Positions 7,959-17,899 are shown, counted from the first letter of the stretch. The stretch is DNA of 46,714 bases from Bacteroidia bacterium (GCA_019695295.1 JAIBAH010000022.1:1-46714), one strand, 5' to 3'. The notes: generated by a model not told the origin, from the letters alone. Program-made: numbers and translations.

Positions 7959-9272
7959 TTAAGAGACCTGAAGATTGGGAAGGGTTACCGTAAAGCAGGT
8001 GCCCACTCCTTCCATACTTTCTACCGTAATTTGCCCCTTTAGTTTGGTAACGGCTTCTTTTGCAATATAGAGCCCGAGTCCGCTGCCTTTGGAGGTTTTA
8101 TTTCCTCTGTAAAACATATCAAATATTTTTTCTATATGTACCGGGGGGATTCCCTCCCCGTTATCAGATACGGTAAAGGTAGCAGAATTTTCTTTAATAC
8201 TGGCATTAATTATAATGTATTTGCCTGATTTATCGGAGGAGTGGTAGCGAATGGCGTTGGAAATCAGGTTGCTGAAAATCAGACTGAAACGATAATTGTC
8301 GGTAAGAAACTTTCCGTCAGGAGGACTTACCTGAATAGAAACACTAATATTTTTTTCGTTTCTCTCTGTTTCAAGTAAAGACAGGATTTCCAGAAACTCA
8401 TTCTCAACTGTAACAGGAATAAGGTCAAGCCCCATTCGGGCATTCCGGGAGTAACCCAACACATCTTTGATGAAGGTATCCAGTTTATAGAGGCTTCGTT
8501 CTTTTAATTCATTATAGTATTTGATTTTACCAAGGTCTTCCTCTTTTTTACATAATTCTATGAGCCCGAGAGTGGAGGCAATTGGTGCCCTGAGGTCATG
8601 ACCGATGCTGTACACAAAGCTATCCAGTTCCTGGTTTGTTTTGAGGAGGGCGTCATTTATTTGCTGAAGTTCTTTCGCATTGTTTTTTTGCTGGGTAATA
8701 TCAATGATAGCCCCGTCGTAATAGATATTCCCATCTTTATCCGTTAAAGAAACGCTGTTGACCATTCCCCAGAAAGTAGAGCCATCTTTTTTTCTGAAAA
8801 GAATTTCTTCCCCTTTTACAAACTTATCTAAGCCTAGTTTTTGCAGAAACGTAAATCTGTATTCAGGGTCTGCGTAAAGCGATTCCGGAAGGGTATTATA
8901 TACTTCTTCTTCAGAGTTAAATCCAAAAAGTTCTATAAATGCCCGGTTAATAAATAAAATTCCACTTTTGGGGGTAGTGCGGTAAACGGCTTCACTTACA
9001 TTATCATTGATGCTTTCAAGAATCTGTTCTTTTTCATAGGCAATTTTTTGAGCAATGAGTTTTTGTTCAAACTCCTGTTTAGCCTTCAGGTTAGCCACCG
9101 TTACCTCATCCGAGCTGATGGCCATCGCTCTTTCAAGCAACTCTCTGTCCTTTTCATAATCATTATAGGTTTCACTTACGATTGACAAAAAAAACTCAAA
9201 CTCAGGGGGAATCACTTTCCCTGCAAGATGTTTGCTGACTTGTCGTTCTAAAAGTTTATGCCTTTTGTTCAT
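7959..9272 (-). CDS. PAS-domain sensor histidine kinase
   Basis: 437 residues, no membrane segment, hence a cytoplasmic sensor. An N-terminal coiled region (1-85) leads to a PAS domain (about 86-197) ending in DITQQK, then the phosphoacceptor helix with H225 in SIGHDLRAP, and a GHKL ATPase domain with the N box (LISNAIRYH), G1 box (DNGEGI) and G2 box (GSGLGLYIAK). It should autophosphorylate H225 and pass the phosphate to a response regulator, none of which is encoded nearby. It follows the FIST gene by 15 bp; FIST proteins are known or predicted small-ligand sensors often encoded with signalling proteins, so the pair probably forms one pathway. Confidence 0.9.
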   Translation of the reverse strand: MNKRHKLLERQVSKHLAGKVIPPEFEFFLSIVSETYNDYEKDRELLERAMAISSDEVTVANLKAKQEFEQKLIAQKIAYEKEQILESINDNVSEAVYRTTPKSGILFINRAFIELFGFNSEEEVYNTLPESLYADPEYRFTFLQKLGLDKFVKGEEILFRKKDGSTFWGMVNSVSLTDKDGNIYYDGAIIDITQQKNNAKELQQINDALLKTNQELDSFVYSIGHDLRAPIASTLGLIELCKKEEDLGKIKYYNELKERSLYKLDTFIKDVLGYSRNARMGLDLIPVTVENEFLEILSLLETERNEKNISVSIQVSPPDGKFLTDNYRFSLIFSNLISNAIRYHSSDKSGKYIIINASIKENSATFTVSDNGEGIPPVHIEKIFDMFYRGNKTSKGSGLGLYIAKEAVTKLKGQITVESMEGVGTCFTVTLPNLQVS

Positions 9273-9287
9273 TTAGTAAAAAACAGA

Positions 9288-10430
9288 TTACAAAACCTCA
9301 GTATAAGTTGTTATCGTCATAGTTTGATTGTATAACTCACATACAGGAGATTCTACGAGAGGAGAAATTTCTCCGTTAGAATAAAAGCCTGACATGGGAA
9401 CTGTTTTTCCCAATACCCCTCTTACTTCCTCCACTTCTTCTTCCACTCTGTGTTTCAGCAGAAGTTTTCTGCCAACGCAGCTAATCAGCAAAGCGTAGTC
9501 AGGTTCAGTATAGGCATTTGTCATCAGACTATAGTTTGCTGCAAGAATCGCGCCATCTATGAGTTTGTTAAAGTTTGCAAACATTAGTTGCGCCTTTGCT
9601 CCTTCGGGAATATCCCCTGCAAAAATCATGGACTGATCTTCTTCATTGATAGAAAGAATTGTTCTTACCACTGATTCGCCGCTCACAGAAGAGCGAATAC
9701 TCAGGGGAAACAATAATGCAGTACCCGGAAGACCATTTGCCTGTTCTCCCAGATAAATTTTATATAATTGTAAGGCAGACTGATTGTCCAGCTCATACAG
9801 GATATTCGCTTTAGATTTTGTAATTGTTCTTTCGGGTCCGAAAACGCTCCATCCTCCCATAGAACCATGCCCCACTTTCAGGCTGGTTCCATAAAAGCCG
9901 ACAGCAATAATTTGTCCTTCTCTGGGGGTTTCGTTCAGCCCTACGGCAGTTCTTTCAAATCTTGCATTATCTCCCGCGAGGCCGCCACACACCGGAATCT
10001 GTATCCGGAGATTTTCATTAATCCCTCTTACCAGTTCGCTTCCGTTGACAATCTGACCATCGGAAAACACGAGCATATGAATAATGTCTTCTTTGAAAAG
10101 GGATTCAGCTATTTTTTTTCCCGCTTCATAACTTTCATCCGAGCCTTTTAATGTTGTCCTGACGACTTGTATCGGAGTATTTTCAAAGTACAAAGCAGAA
10201 ACCACAATGCTTTCATCTGATACTTTTGTGTCTATGATTTCTCCCGAGGTAGAACAGAAAATAATATTTGCGTTAGGGTAGATAAGCCTTAAAACCTGAT
10301 AGTGTTCGGAATTTTGAATAATATCTCTGTGCCCGAACGCCAATACAAGCTGAACTTTTTCTTTTTCAGGAATTTCAGATAAAAACCTCCAGCCTGTTTC
10401 CTTTGTCCATTTTAGTTGTTCTACTTTCAT
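9288..10430 (-). CDS. FIST domain sensory protein
   Basis: 380 residues covering the FIST N domain (about 25-220, with GHRDI, FCSTSGEI, VFSDGQIVNGSELVRGI, PVCGGLAGDN) and the FIST C domain (about 225-365, ending in GFYSNGEISP). FIST was defined by genome analysis as an intracellular small-molecule sensor domain, possibly for amino acids, and it accompanies signalling proteins. No catalytic or membrane element is visible. First gene of a two-gene operon with the histidine kinase, which fits a ligand-sensing protein that tunes the kinase. Direct contact between the two is an inference. Confidence 0.88.
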   Translation of the reverse strand: MKVEQLKWTKETGWRFLSEIPEKEKVQLVLAFGHRDIIQNSEHYQVLRLIYPNANIIFCSTSGEIIDTKVSDESIVVSALYFENTPIQVVRTTLKGSDESYEAGKKIAESLFKEDIIHMLVFSDGQIVNGSELVRGINENLRIQIPVCGGLAGDNARFERTAVGLNETPREGQIIAVGFYGTSLKVGHGSMGGWSVFGPERTITKSKANILYELDNQSALQLYKIYLGEQANGLPGTALLFPLSIRSSVSGESVVRTILSINEEDQSMIFAGDIPEGAKAQLMFANFNKLIDGAILAANYSLMTNAYTEPDYALLISCVGRKLLLKHRVEEEVEEVRGVLGKTVPMSGFYSNGEISPLVESPVCELYNQTMTITTYTEVL

Positions 10431-10478
10431 AAGCGCAGTAATTGATATATAATTCTACAATGATGGATGATTAAAATG

Positions 10479-10486
10479 CAAATTTA
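10479..10486 (-). promoter_or_regulatory. -7 promoter element of the FIST-kinase operon
   Basis: TAAATTTG on the minus strand, an exact TAnnTTTG, 49 bp upstream of the FIST start codon. No well-spaced TTG was found. Confidence 0.45.
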
Positions 10487-10671
10487 GAATTAAATCCGGA
10501 CTTGTACTTCTTTTTTTCCAAGAAAAATTATTTCCATATATAGGCATATCAATAAATAGTAAATTTATTTCCATGCGTTTACAAAAAAGAATATTTGAGA
10601 TTTGAAAAGGCATTTCCGGTAAATATTTTTTATAAAAAATGGTTTACTGATAAAAGTTGATTACTTTTGTC

Positions 10672-10679
10672 ATATATTT
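10672..10679 (+). promoter_or_regulatory. -7 promoter element of the DUF6438 gene
   Basis: TACTTTTG, an exact TAnnTTTG, 22 bp upstream of the ATG at 10702, predicting a short leader starting near 10686. Confidence 0.5.
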
Positions 10680-10701
10680 TTTTATTTACTATTTAATTTA
10701 A

Positions 10702-11187
10702 ATGATTAAGCTAATGCGTACATTTTTCGTGATTATCGCCTTTCTGGGTTTATTTTTTATTGCCGGCGCCCCTGAGGCTGTTGCCCAGAAAAAAAAGACA
10801 AAGCCAGGAAAGGATTTTATGCTTATGATGGAAAGAAGCCCGTGCAGAGGCAATTGTCCGTCTTATATTGTCACAATTGATTCAAAAGGAAACGTTATCT
10901 ATGAAGGAAGACGCTCCGTAAACTATATCGGAACGTACAGGAAGACAATTTCATCGGCTCAGCTGAAGCAGATTGTTGCTGCTATGAATAATGCCAACTA
11001 TTTTTCCTTCGATGAAAAATATGATAATGAGAATATAGCAGATGCTGTAACCTGGACAATTAATTATACGAACAGAGGTAAAACAAAACAGGTAACCGAC
11101 CGCTACGGCGCACCTGAAACCCTCAAGGAATTACAGATTAAACTGGAAGATATTATTGGAGACAGCGGATATACAAAAGCCGATTAA
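10702..11187 (+). CDS. Exported DUF6438-type protein
   Basis: 161 residues. An N-terminal hydrophobic segment (MRTFFVIIAFLGLFFIAGAP, then VAQ) is a signal peptide with a probable cleavage site after AVAQ, so the protein is periplasmic or surface-exposed. The mature part has MERSPCRGNCPSYIVTIDSKGNVIYEG, the cysteine-pair signature of DUF6438, a domain of unknown function common in Bacteroidota. The ATG at 10717 would give a tighter signal peptide. First of three consecutive plus-strand genes for small exported proteins; each has a gap of 50-150 bp, so co-transcription is possible but uncertain. Confidence 0.78.
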   Translation: MIKLMRTFFVIIAFLGLFFIAGAPEAVAQKKKTKPGKDFMLMMERSPCRGNCPSYIVTIDSKGNVIYEGRRSVNYIGTYRKTISSAQLKQIVAAMNNANYFSFDEKYDNENIADAVTWTINYTNRGKTKQVTDRYGAPETLKELQIKLEDIIGDSGYTKAD

Positions 11188-11213
11188 TTTCTATGCTGTT
11201 TTGGCCGGCTTTT
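11175..11213 (+). terminator. Possible terminator overlapping the DUF6438 stop codon
   Basis: AAAAGCCG at 11175-11182 pairs with CGGCTTTT at 11206-11213, followed by one more T and GC. The loop of about 23 nt contains the stop codon, which makes it weaker than a standard terminator. Confidence 0.35.
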
Positions 11214-11335
11214 TGCTGTTTCCGGAGAGCGGACGGCCTTTGGTATAAATGAAAAATAAACCATTCAGGAATTGGTATGAAAGGATTAAAAAACAACCTT
11301 CATTGAATATAAAAAACCATAGAATCAAATAATAT

Positions 11336-11518
11336 ATGAAAATCAGAAAAATATTATCAAAACTTGCATTGCTGGCACTGCTTTTGTTTATTGCTGTTTC
11401 GACACCTTCCTGCGCCAAAGTAAAGCGTATTGTAATGGGAGACCCCCGCAAAAATTGCAATCACCCTAAACATGGAGACTGGGTGAGGGAAAAAAGGATG
11501 CAGAAAAACGGTTATTAA
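11336..11518 (+). CDS. Small predicted lipoprotein
   Basis: 60 residues. A basic start (MKIRKILSK), a hydrophobic core and a lipobox-like VSTPSC with the cysteine at about residue 26 predict a lipoprotein. The mature part is only about 35 residues and contains CNHPKHGDWVREKRM, a cysteine- and histidine-bearing tail. I recall similar very short lipoproteins in other Bacteroidota but know no function for them. The metal-like Cys/His content is suggestive only. It lies between the DUF6438 gene and the DUF4476 gene on the same strand. Confidence 0.65.
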   Translation: MKIRKILSKLALLALLLFIAVSTPSCAKVKRIVMGDPRKNCNHPKHGDWVREKRMQKNGY

Positions 11519-11567
11519 ACTAAGTGGTTTTGCCGGATAAGAAAGCGAAAATTATTATATAAAGCGT

Positions 11568-12740
11568 ATGTCTCGATTTATTTGGATCAGATGGATATTA
11601 ATCCCCATCTTCAGCCTGAGTGTTCATTTTGTCTTTGGGCAAATGTATGTTGCTGTACTTTCTAAAGGAAATGCCGGATACAGGCAGGTATATAGTATTC
11701 AGGACAGGTTTCCGGAAGACAAAATCAAAGAGTACCAGCAGAATGGGTATTTTGTGGATGATATCAGTTACGGAAGTGATATCTGGACAATCACAGCGTC
11801 CGACAGAAAAGATTATTACAATCAGATCGTCATTACTTCAGAAGATTTTCCGCAGGAGACTTTAGACAGTAAAGCAAAAGAAGGGTACTTTATCTCTGAT
11901 TTAACCTATGGCAAAAGTCAGGGGGTAAGGGTTTGGGGGGTAGTGCTTGTGCAGGGAGCCGCTGCCGAATCTCAGATTGTATTGAGTGGTGAGAGTTTCC
12001 CCTTCGATGAGGTATATGACCAGCTCCTGAATGATTACAGGATTACGGATATTGCCGTTGGAAAAGAAGGGGTAAAAGTAGTGATGATTAAGGGCCGTAA
12101 AATGAAAATGGTTAGTCAGGATATCATCGTTACAGAAGAGTTCCCCGGAGAATTTATCGAGCAAAAAACCAAAAGCGAAAACCCCAGCGTAATCACTCAT
12201 ATTTCCTATCAGGACAATAAATGGTACGTAGTACTCGGTTTTGGTTCGGAGCATAATTCCCAGTATTATACCGTTCAGAAGGCAATGCCCTCCAATACCA
12301 TTCAGCAGGGATGGGAAGAAGGCTATATCGTAACGCAGTTTCAGAAGTTTGTGTACAGAAACGAAAGGATATCCAGCTCAATTCCGGCTTATCTGACAGA
12401 TTATACCGGTCGTATTCGCTGCAATGATATTATGACAGACCGCACCTTTAACAAAATCAGTAATGGAGTCTCCAATATCACGGTCAGCGGGCTGGAGGGA
12501 GATCAGATGAAGCTCAAAATCATTAATGACTGGATGTATAAAGAAAGCATTTGTATGTGTACCGAACAAATAGCCAAACTCATTAATGTATTCGAGTACG
12601 ATGATTCCCGCTATGATTTTCTGGAAATGATGTACTCCCGCGTTTATGATATTGATAATTATACTTTCTTTGAAGAAGCCCTCGGTGACGACTCAGAGGT
12701 TAAGAAAAAGTTTAAAAAATTACTGAAAAGCGAAAAATAA
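11568..12740 (+). CDS. Exported repeat protein with a C-terminal DUF4476 domain
   Basis: 390 residues with a signal peptide (cleavage near VFGQ, residue 25). Residues 26-265 hold about five copies of a 45-50 residue unit with a pattern of a Q-containing strand, F-P, a helix, G-Y-F/I and I-S-Y-G (for example SEDFPQETLDSKAKEGYFISDLTYG); they resemble DUF7477-type repeats. Residues 280-385 look like DUF4476: ICMCTEQIAKLINVFEYDDSRYDFLEMMYSRVYD is the characteristic segment. Both are of unknown function. It ends in a strong terminator and probably acts in the periplasm or on the surface. Confidence 0.72.
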   Translation: MSRFIWIRWILIPIFSLSVHFVFGQMYVAVLSKGNAGYRQVYSIQDRFPEDKIKEYQQNGYFVDDISYGSDIWTITASDRKDYYNQIVITSEDFPQETLDSKAKEGYFISDLTYGKSQGVRVWGVVLVQGAAAESQIVLSGESFPFDEVYDQLLNDYRITDIAVGKEGVKVVMIKGRKMKMVSQDIIVTEEFPGEFIEQKTKSENPSVITHISYQDNKWYVVLGFGSEHNSQYYTVQKAMPSNTIQQGWEEGYIVTQFQKFVYRNERISSSIPAYLTDYTGRIRCNDIMTDRTFNKISNGVSNITVSGLEGDQMKLKIINDWMYKESICMCTEQIAKLINVFEYDDSRYDFLEMMYSRVYDIDNYTFFEEALGDDSEVKKKFKKLLKSEK

Positions 12741-12772
12741 GAAAAAATCCCATAACCGGATTTCAAAATAAT

Positions 12773-12805
12773 CAACGCCTGTGAATTGTATATTCACGGG
12801 CGTTG
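12773..12805 (+). terminator. Terminator after the DUF4476 gene
   Basis: A 14-bp stem with one G-U pair (CAACGCCTGTGAAT against ATTCACGGGCGTTG) around the loop TGTAT, 33 bp after the stop. Only a short broken T tract follows. Confidence 0.7.
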
Positions 12806-12880
12806 TGTATCTTTACGGCCTTAATGAAAAACAGAAACAGGTTCTGTTTTGTAAGCATTTGATTAACAGCTTTTTGTTTA

Positions 12881-15253
12881 ATGAAGTGGATTATTAACTA
12901 TAAAAGGCAACTACTTGTCATTACCATTTTGGTTACCCTCTTTCTGGGTTATGGGATGAGAAATCTGGTCATAGACTTTAATTTCGAAAGTTTTTATCCG
13001 AAAGGGTTACCGGAGGCAGTATTTTATAAAAAATTTCAGGAAACATTTACTGAGGACCAGAATTACATGATTTCTCTTGCCCTGAAAAGCCCGGAGAAAG
13101 ATGTTTTTGATGTAAATTTTTTGAAAAAAGCAGATTCTCTGTTTACGATTATTTCTCAGTATGACCACGTAGATTCTTTTATTATCGGAACACAGTTTGG
13201 TTATCCTAAACGTTCCGGTATGGGAAGCGTAAAGCAAGTGCCCTATTTTAATCTGGATTCTCAGGAAGAAGTAGATGCCGCAAGAGAAAAAATAGAAAAA
13301 GATACGGCCATCACCGGAACGATTATTACAAAGGATCAGAAGTATATTTGCAGTCACTACCTCGTTGAGCCGGAATTTTATGACTCAAAAGCAAAAGATA
13401 CCCTCGTAGCCAAAATGGACGCCATTCTGGAATCTAATAATATTGAATACATCGCAACAGGTGTTCCGTATATCCGTTCTGAATATTCCCGAAAACTTCG
13501 TTTTGAGGCTTTTTTGTTTCCTATGCTTTGCTCTGTAATGATTGCCATTTTCCTCATAATTACCTTTCGTAACTTCTATCTCGTGGTAATTCCCCTTGTA
13601 ACGGTATTGCTTGGAGGGGTATGGACTTACGGGTTGATGGCAACCATCGGACAACCCATTAATCTGCTTACAAATCTGATTATTCCGGTAATTCTCGTCG
13701 TGGGAATCTCGGACATTGTGCATATTACGACCAAGTATCTGCACGAACTCAAAGCCGGTTTGCTGCCGGACAAAGCCATGCGGGTAACCCTGGAGGAAAT
13801 CGGATTTGCCACCTTCCTCACCTGTATCACAACGGCTACGGGTTTTGCCTCGCTTTCGCTTTCCGACCCGGAATTTATGAAGCCCCTGATTCAGTCTTTG
13901 GGTATAAAGTATATTTTCGGGGAAGATATTCCCCCAATCCGCAACTTTGGAATATACGGATGCTTTGGGGTTGTATCTACATATTTTATTTCTATCACCC
14001 TCATCCCCAATATTCTTACCCTTATTCCCAAAGAAAAACTCATGAGCGCAAGGTCTTTTGAAGGGTCTAAAAAATGGGATTCAGTATTATTGTGGATTTT
14101 GAAAACCAGTACAGGAAATAAAGGAAAAGTGATAGCCGTTTTTCTGGCAATTATTCTTTTTTGTGTCTATTGGACCTTTCAGATTCCGACCAATATGCAT
14201 ATGCTTGAGGAGCTAACCCACAAAGACCCTGTACGAAAATCACTTACTTTCTTTGAAAAAAATCTCTTTGGAGTACGGCCTTTTGAAATGGAGGTCAGAG
14301 CGAAGGGAGGTAAAACCCTGATGGACAGAGAGGTACTATTAGAGGTGGAAAAAATTCAGCGTTATCTGCAAAAAGACACCACATTTAATCTTTTTATTTC
14401 GCCTGTTACCTTTATCAAGTCCGCCAATTATGTCTATCATTTTAACCGCCCCAAATATTTTGCGATTCCGGATTCTCAGGAAACCATTGATGAAATCTAT
14501 GCTTTTGCTGAAGCAAGTGGCGATAATACGGATTTTCTGAGGCATATTCTTACAGAAGACAATAAAAAAGGACGAATCAGTGCCCGTACGGCAGATGAAG
14601 GCAGCGATACTCACAGGGAGAAAGAAGAAAAACTCAAGGAGTTTATCCGTCAAAATTGTAACCTGAATTTATTTGAATATCAGATTACCGGACACGGACA
14701 CCTCACGGAAAACAGCCTCAATTATTTAAGAGACAATCTGATGAATGGATTAATTATCGATTTCATCGTCATCGGACTCGTAATGGGACTGGTGTTCCGG
14801 TCGTTCAGGATGGTGATTCTGGGGCTGTTGCCCAATATGATTCCGCTTCTTGCCACCTCTGCGGTAATGGGAATGGCAGGAATCACCCTGACTGCCTCTA
14901 CCTCGATTATCTTTGTGGTAATCTTTGGAATAGCAGTGGATGATACCCTACACTTTATGGCGCACTATAAACTCGAGATTGATAAAGGCGTGCCCAAAAA
15001 GGACGCAATCCGGATTACTATGCTCGAAACCGGAAAAGCCATGATTCTTACTTCGGTAATCCTTCTGAGCGGGTATTCCATTCTGCTTACCTCTACCTTT
15101 GGCAGTACGGTTTGGATTGGGTTGTTCAGTTTGATGACAATCGTATTTGCTATCCTTACGGATTTGTTTTTGTCTCCTCTTTTGATTTATTATTTCGGAC
15201 CTGAGGAAAAAATTCAAAAACCGGAAATGGAAAAATCCCATACAGAAGTATAG
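12881..15253 (+). CDS. RND/MMPL-type exporter
   Basis: 790 residues arranged as two similar halves, each with one N-terminal helix, a large periplasmic loop and a bundle of five helices. The halves carry matching intramembrane motifs, GISDIVHITTKYLHEL and GIAVDDTLHFMAHYKLE, whose Asp residues are expected to carry protons. This is the MMPL/HAE-3 layout of the RND superfamily, proton-driven exporters of lipids and other hydrophobic compounds (hopanoids in some relatives). No membrane-fusion or outer-membrane partner is adjacent, consistent with this subfamily working alone in the inner membrane. Substrate unknown. Confidence 0.88.
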   Translation: MKWIINYKRQLLVITILVTLFLGYGMRNLVIDFNFESFYPKGLPEAVFYKKFQETFTEDQNYMISLALKSPEKDVFDVNFLKKADSLFTIISQYDHVDSFIIGTQFGYPKRSGMGSVKQVPYFNLDSQEEVDAAREKIEKDTAITGTIITKDQKYICSHYLVEPEFYDSKAKDTLVAKMDAILESNNIEYIATGVPYIRSEYSRKLRFEAFLFPMLCSVMIAIFLIITFRNFYLVVIPLVTVLLGGVWTYGLMATIGQPINLLTNLIIPVILVVGISDIVHITTKYLHELKAGLLPDKAMRVTLEEIGFATFLTCITTATGFASLSLSDPEFMKPLIQSLGIKYIFGEDIPPIRNFGIYGCFGVVSTYFISITLIPNILTLIPKEKLMSARSFEGSKKWDSVLLWILKTSTGNKGKVIAVFLAIILFCVYWTFQIPTNMHMLEELTHKDPVRKSLTFFEKNLFGVRPFEMEVRAKGGKTLMDREVLLEVEKIQRYLQKDTTFNLFISPVTFIKSANYVYHFNRPKYFAIPDSQETIDEIYAFAEASGDNTDFLRHILTEDNKKGRISARTADEGSDTHREKEEKLKEFIRQNCNLNLFEYQITGHGHLTENSLNYLRDNLMNGLIIDFIVIGLVMGLVFRSFRMVILGLLPNMIPLLATSAVMGMAGITLTASTSIIFVVIFGIAVDDTLHFMAHYKLEIDKGVPKKDAIRITMLETGKAMILTSVILLSGYSILLTSTFGSTVWIGLFSLMTIVFAILTDLFLSPLLIYYFGPEEKIQKPEMEKSHTEV

Positions 15254-15308
15254 ACGCTGTGAGGATTTTCTCCGGAAAACCCCTTAAAATCGCAGAAATC
15301 CGGAATTT

Positions 15309-17018
15309 TTAACGGTGTAAATCGTCTGTTTTTATTCCTTCCGGAACAGCGGCGAGCAATTGCCGGGTGTAGTCTGTACCCGGATTCTTGTATAAATGTT
15401 CTGAATATTCTGTTTCCACGATTTTACCTTTCTGCATGACCATGACGCGGTCAGAAATGTGTTTGATTACACTCAAATCATGGGAAATAAACAAGAGGGT
15501 AAGCCCCATCTCTTCCTGAAGCTGACGCAGCAGATTCAGAATCTGAGCCTGAACTGACACATCCAAAGCAGATACCGACTCATCACAAATGACAAAAGAA
15601 GGAGTCAGTGCGAGTGCCCTTGCAATACAGATTCTCTGACGCTGCCCTCCTGAAAATTCATGGGGATATCGGTGAAAATGTTCGGGTTTCAGCCCTACTT
15701 TTTCCAGCCATTCGTAGGTTTTGTCTTTTCGTTCCTTATCGTGGTTGTGGAGGTTGTGTACTTTCAGGGGTTCCATGATGGCCTGCCCGATTTTCATTTT
15801 GGGATTGAGGGAACTATAAGGGTCCTGAAAAATCAACTGAATCTCTTTGCGCATCTGCCGGAGTGCTCTTGCCGGAATCGTCCGGAGGTCAGTACCATTA
15901 TAGATAATCTCTCCTCCGGTAGGTTCGGTGAGGCGGAGAATGCTTCTGCCGAGAGTTGTTTTTCCGCATCCGGATTCGCCCACAAGACCCAGCGTTTCTC
16001 CTTTGTATATATCAAAAGAAACGGAATCCACCGCTTTTACATATTCTTTTTGGGTTCCAAACCAGCCGCTTCGTAAAGGAAACCATGTTTTAAGGGACTT
16101 TACCGACAATAAAACTCCCGCCTTCATCAGCGATTTCTGCCGGGCAAGAAAAGCTTCATCTGTTGTCTGATTTTCGGTTTCGGGATGAAGCCGGGTTTCT
16201 GATAAAAATTCCTCCACCGTAGGCAGATATTTTACCCTTCTGTGCATCTGAGGTCTGCATGCAATCAACCCTTGAGTATAAGGGTGGCGGGGCGAAAGAA
16301 AAACCTGTTTTACTGCTCCGTTTTCTACCACTTCTCCTCTGTACATTACGCATACCTCATCTGCAATTTCAGCGATAACGCCTAAATCGTGAGAAATGAA
16401 AATCATTCCCATCCGGGTTTTCTGCTGAATTTTTTGCAGCAAATGCAGGATTTCTTTTTGAACGGTAACGTCCAAGGCGGTGGTTGGTTCGTCGGCAATG
16501 AGGATTTCGGGATTACAGCTGATTGCCATTGCAATCATTACTCTTTGTTTTTGTCCGCCGGAAATTTCATGGGGATATGCGTCAAAAATTCTTTCAGGGT
16601 CGGGAAGTTCGACCTGCTCAAAAAGGGATAGTGTTTTGGCTTTCGCTTCCGGGCTGCTCATGCCTTCATGGAGTTTCAGGATTTCTGCCACCTGAAAACC
16701 ACAGGTGAAAACCGGATTAAGGGAAGTCATAGGCTCCTGAAAAATCATGGCGATGGTTTTACCTCTTATTTTTCGGATACCGGATTCGGGTAGTTCCAGC
16801 AGATTTTGGCCATTAAATGAAATTTCGCCTTCGCTGATTTCGGCATTGGGAGCCAGCAACTGCATAATTGCAAGGGAGGTAACGGACTTTCCCGAGCCCG
16901 ACTCGCCCACAATCCCAAGGGTTTTGCCTTTCTCCAGAAAAAGATTCACCCCCTTTACTGCCGGAATTATTCCGTCATCAGTTTTAAAACGGATATGTAA
17001 ATCTTTAATATTCAGCAT
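15309..17018 (-). CDS. Fused dipeptide/oligopeptide-type ABC transporter ATPase (two nucleotide-binding domains)
   Basis: 569 residues, about twice the length of a single ATPase: a DppD-like half (Walker A GESGSGKS near residue 37, signature SGGQKQR, Walker B LIADEPT) joined to a DppF-like half (Walker A GESGCGKT, signature SGGQRQR, Walker B ICDES). Each half keeps the D-loop and switch histidine (ISHDL). The HPYTQGL segment between them is typical of peptide-transporter ATPases such as DppD, GsiA and YejF. It would power import of peptides or nickel-like ligands, but no permease or binding protein of that system is here. It starts 6 bp after gldF and is probably co-transcribed with it. Confidence 0.9.
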   Translation of the reverse strand: MLNIKDLHIRFKTDDGIIPAVKGVNLFLEKGKTLGIVGESGSGKSVTSLAIMQLLAPNAEISEGEISFNGQNLLELPESGIRKIRGKTIAMIFQEPMTSLNPVFTCGFQVAEILKLHEGMSSPEAKAKTLSLFEQVELPDPERIFDAYPHEISGGQKQRVMIAMAISCNPEILIADEPTTALDVTVQKEILHLLQKIQQKTRMGMIFISHDLGVIAEIADEVCVMYRGEVVENGAVKQVFLSPRHPYTQGLIACRPQMHRRVKYLPTVEEFLSETRLHPETENQTTDEAFLARQKSLMKAGVLLSVKSLKTWFPLRSGWFGTQKEYVKAVDSVSFDIYKGETLGLVGESGCGKTTLGRSILRLTEPTGGEIIYNGTDLRTIPARALRQMRKEIQLIFQDPYSSLNPKMKIGQAIMEPLKVHNLHNHDKERKDKTYEWLEKVGLKPEHFHRYPHEFSGGQRQRICIARALALTPSFVICDESVSALDVSVQAQILNLLRQLQEEMGLTLLFISHDLSVIKHISDRVMVMQKGKIVETEYSEHLYKNPGTDYTRQLLAAVPEGIKTDDLHR

Positions 17019-17024
17019 GAAAAA

Positions 17025-17759
17025 TTATTTTTTCTTCCCGTTTAGTACAATTGAGGTCAATAGCAGAAAAATGGTAACCGTCGAAATAAAATAAACGATG
17101 TCCCGCGTATCAATGACTCCCCTGCTGATGCTCCGGTAGTGTTCCATGATTCCGATTTGTATCAAAATATGATTGACAGAGGAGAGAAAAGGAATAGAGG
17201 CACTAAAGTCAAACGCCAGAAATAAAAAGAAACAAAGACAGATTCCTAAAATAAACGCTACAATCTGGTTGTCGGTGAGGGAGGATGTAAATAATCCGAT
17301 GGCGGCAAAAATGCTTCCAAGGAAAAACAATCCGATGTATGCCCCCCATATTGCACCCTGATCCAGATTGCCTGCGGGTTTTCCCAGAAAATAAATAGTA
17401 AAATAATAAATCAGCGTGGGCAGAAGGGAAAAAAGGACAAGAAAAACCGTAGCCAGATATTTTCCTGTGATAATCTGCCAGTCCTGAAGCGGCTTGGTCA
17501 CCAATAATTCTATTGTTCCGGTTTTCATCTCTTCTGAAAAGGAGCGCATGGTAATTGCCGGAACCAAAAACAGAAAAAGATACGGACCAATGTCAAACAG
17601 AATATCCATAGATGCTACCCCTGTTTCCAGCACATTCATCTCAAATAACCAGAAAAATAAGCCTGCCCCGGTTAAAAATGCACCGATTACCAGATATGCA
17701 ATCAGTGAATTGAAAAAAGAGGCTACTTCTTTCCGGAATATTGTCAGCATACTTTTCAT
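17025..17759 (-). CDS. gldF: Gliding-motility ABC transporter permease GldF
   Basis: About 244 residues from the ATG at 17759 with six predicted membrane helices. MLTIFRKEVASFFNSLIAYLV and RSFSEEMKTGTIELLVTKPL are typical of the ABC-2 permease GldF. In Flavobacterium GldF works with GldG and the ATPase GldA in gliding. Here gldG is not next door, and the following gene encodes a peptide-type ATPase, so any GldG and GldA must lie elsewhere. The longer frame starting at 17783 is rejected because a promoter element lies at 17781-17788. Gliding itself cannot be inferred from this gene alone. Confidence 0.8.
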   Translation of the reverse strand: MKSMLTIFRKEVASFFNSLIAYLVIGAFLTGAGLFFWLFEMNVLETGVASMDILFDIGPYLFLFLVPAITMRSFSEEMKTGTIELLVTKPLQDWQIITGKYLATVFLVLFSLLPTLIYYFTIYFLGKPAGNLDQGAIWGAYIGLFFLGSIFAAIGLFTSSLTDNQIVAFILGICLCFFLFLAFDFSASIPFLSSVNHILIQIGIMEHYRSISRGVIDTRDIVYFISTVTIFLLLTSIVLNGKKK

Positions 17760-17780
17760 ATATAACCTTTGTTTTGGGTA

Positions 17781-17788
17781 CAAAAATA
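17781..17788 (-). promoter_or_regulatory. -7 promoter element of the gldF-ABC operon
   Basis: TATTTTTG on the minus strand, an exact TAnnTTTG. The transcript would start near 17774, just upstream of the chosen ATG at 17759. Confidence 0.5.
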
Positions 17789-17899
17789 GGATTTTTTAAG
17801 TGTATTTACGGAAAGAATATTAAAAACTGCAAGAAAATTCAATCCCTTTTTCCGCAACCGGTGGTTCCTGCCTGTAAAACGCCCGTTCTTTCCCCGGTT

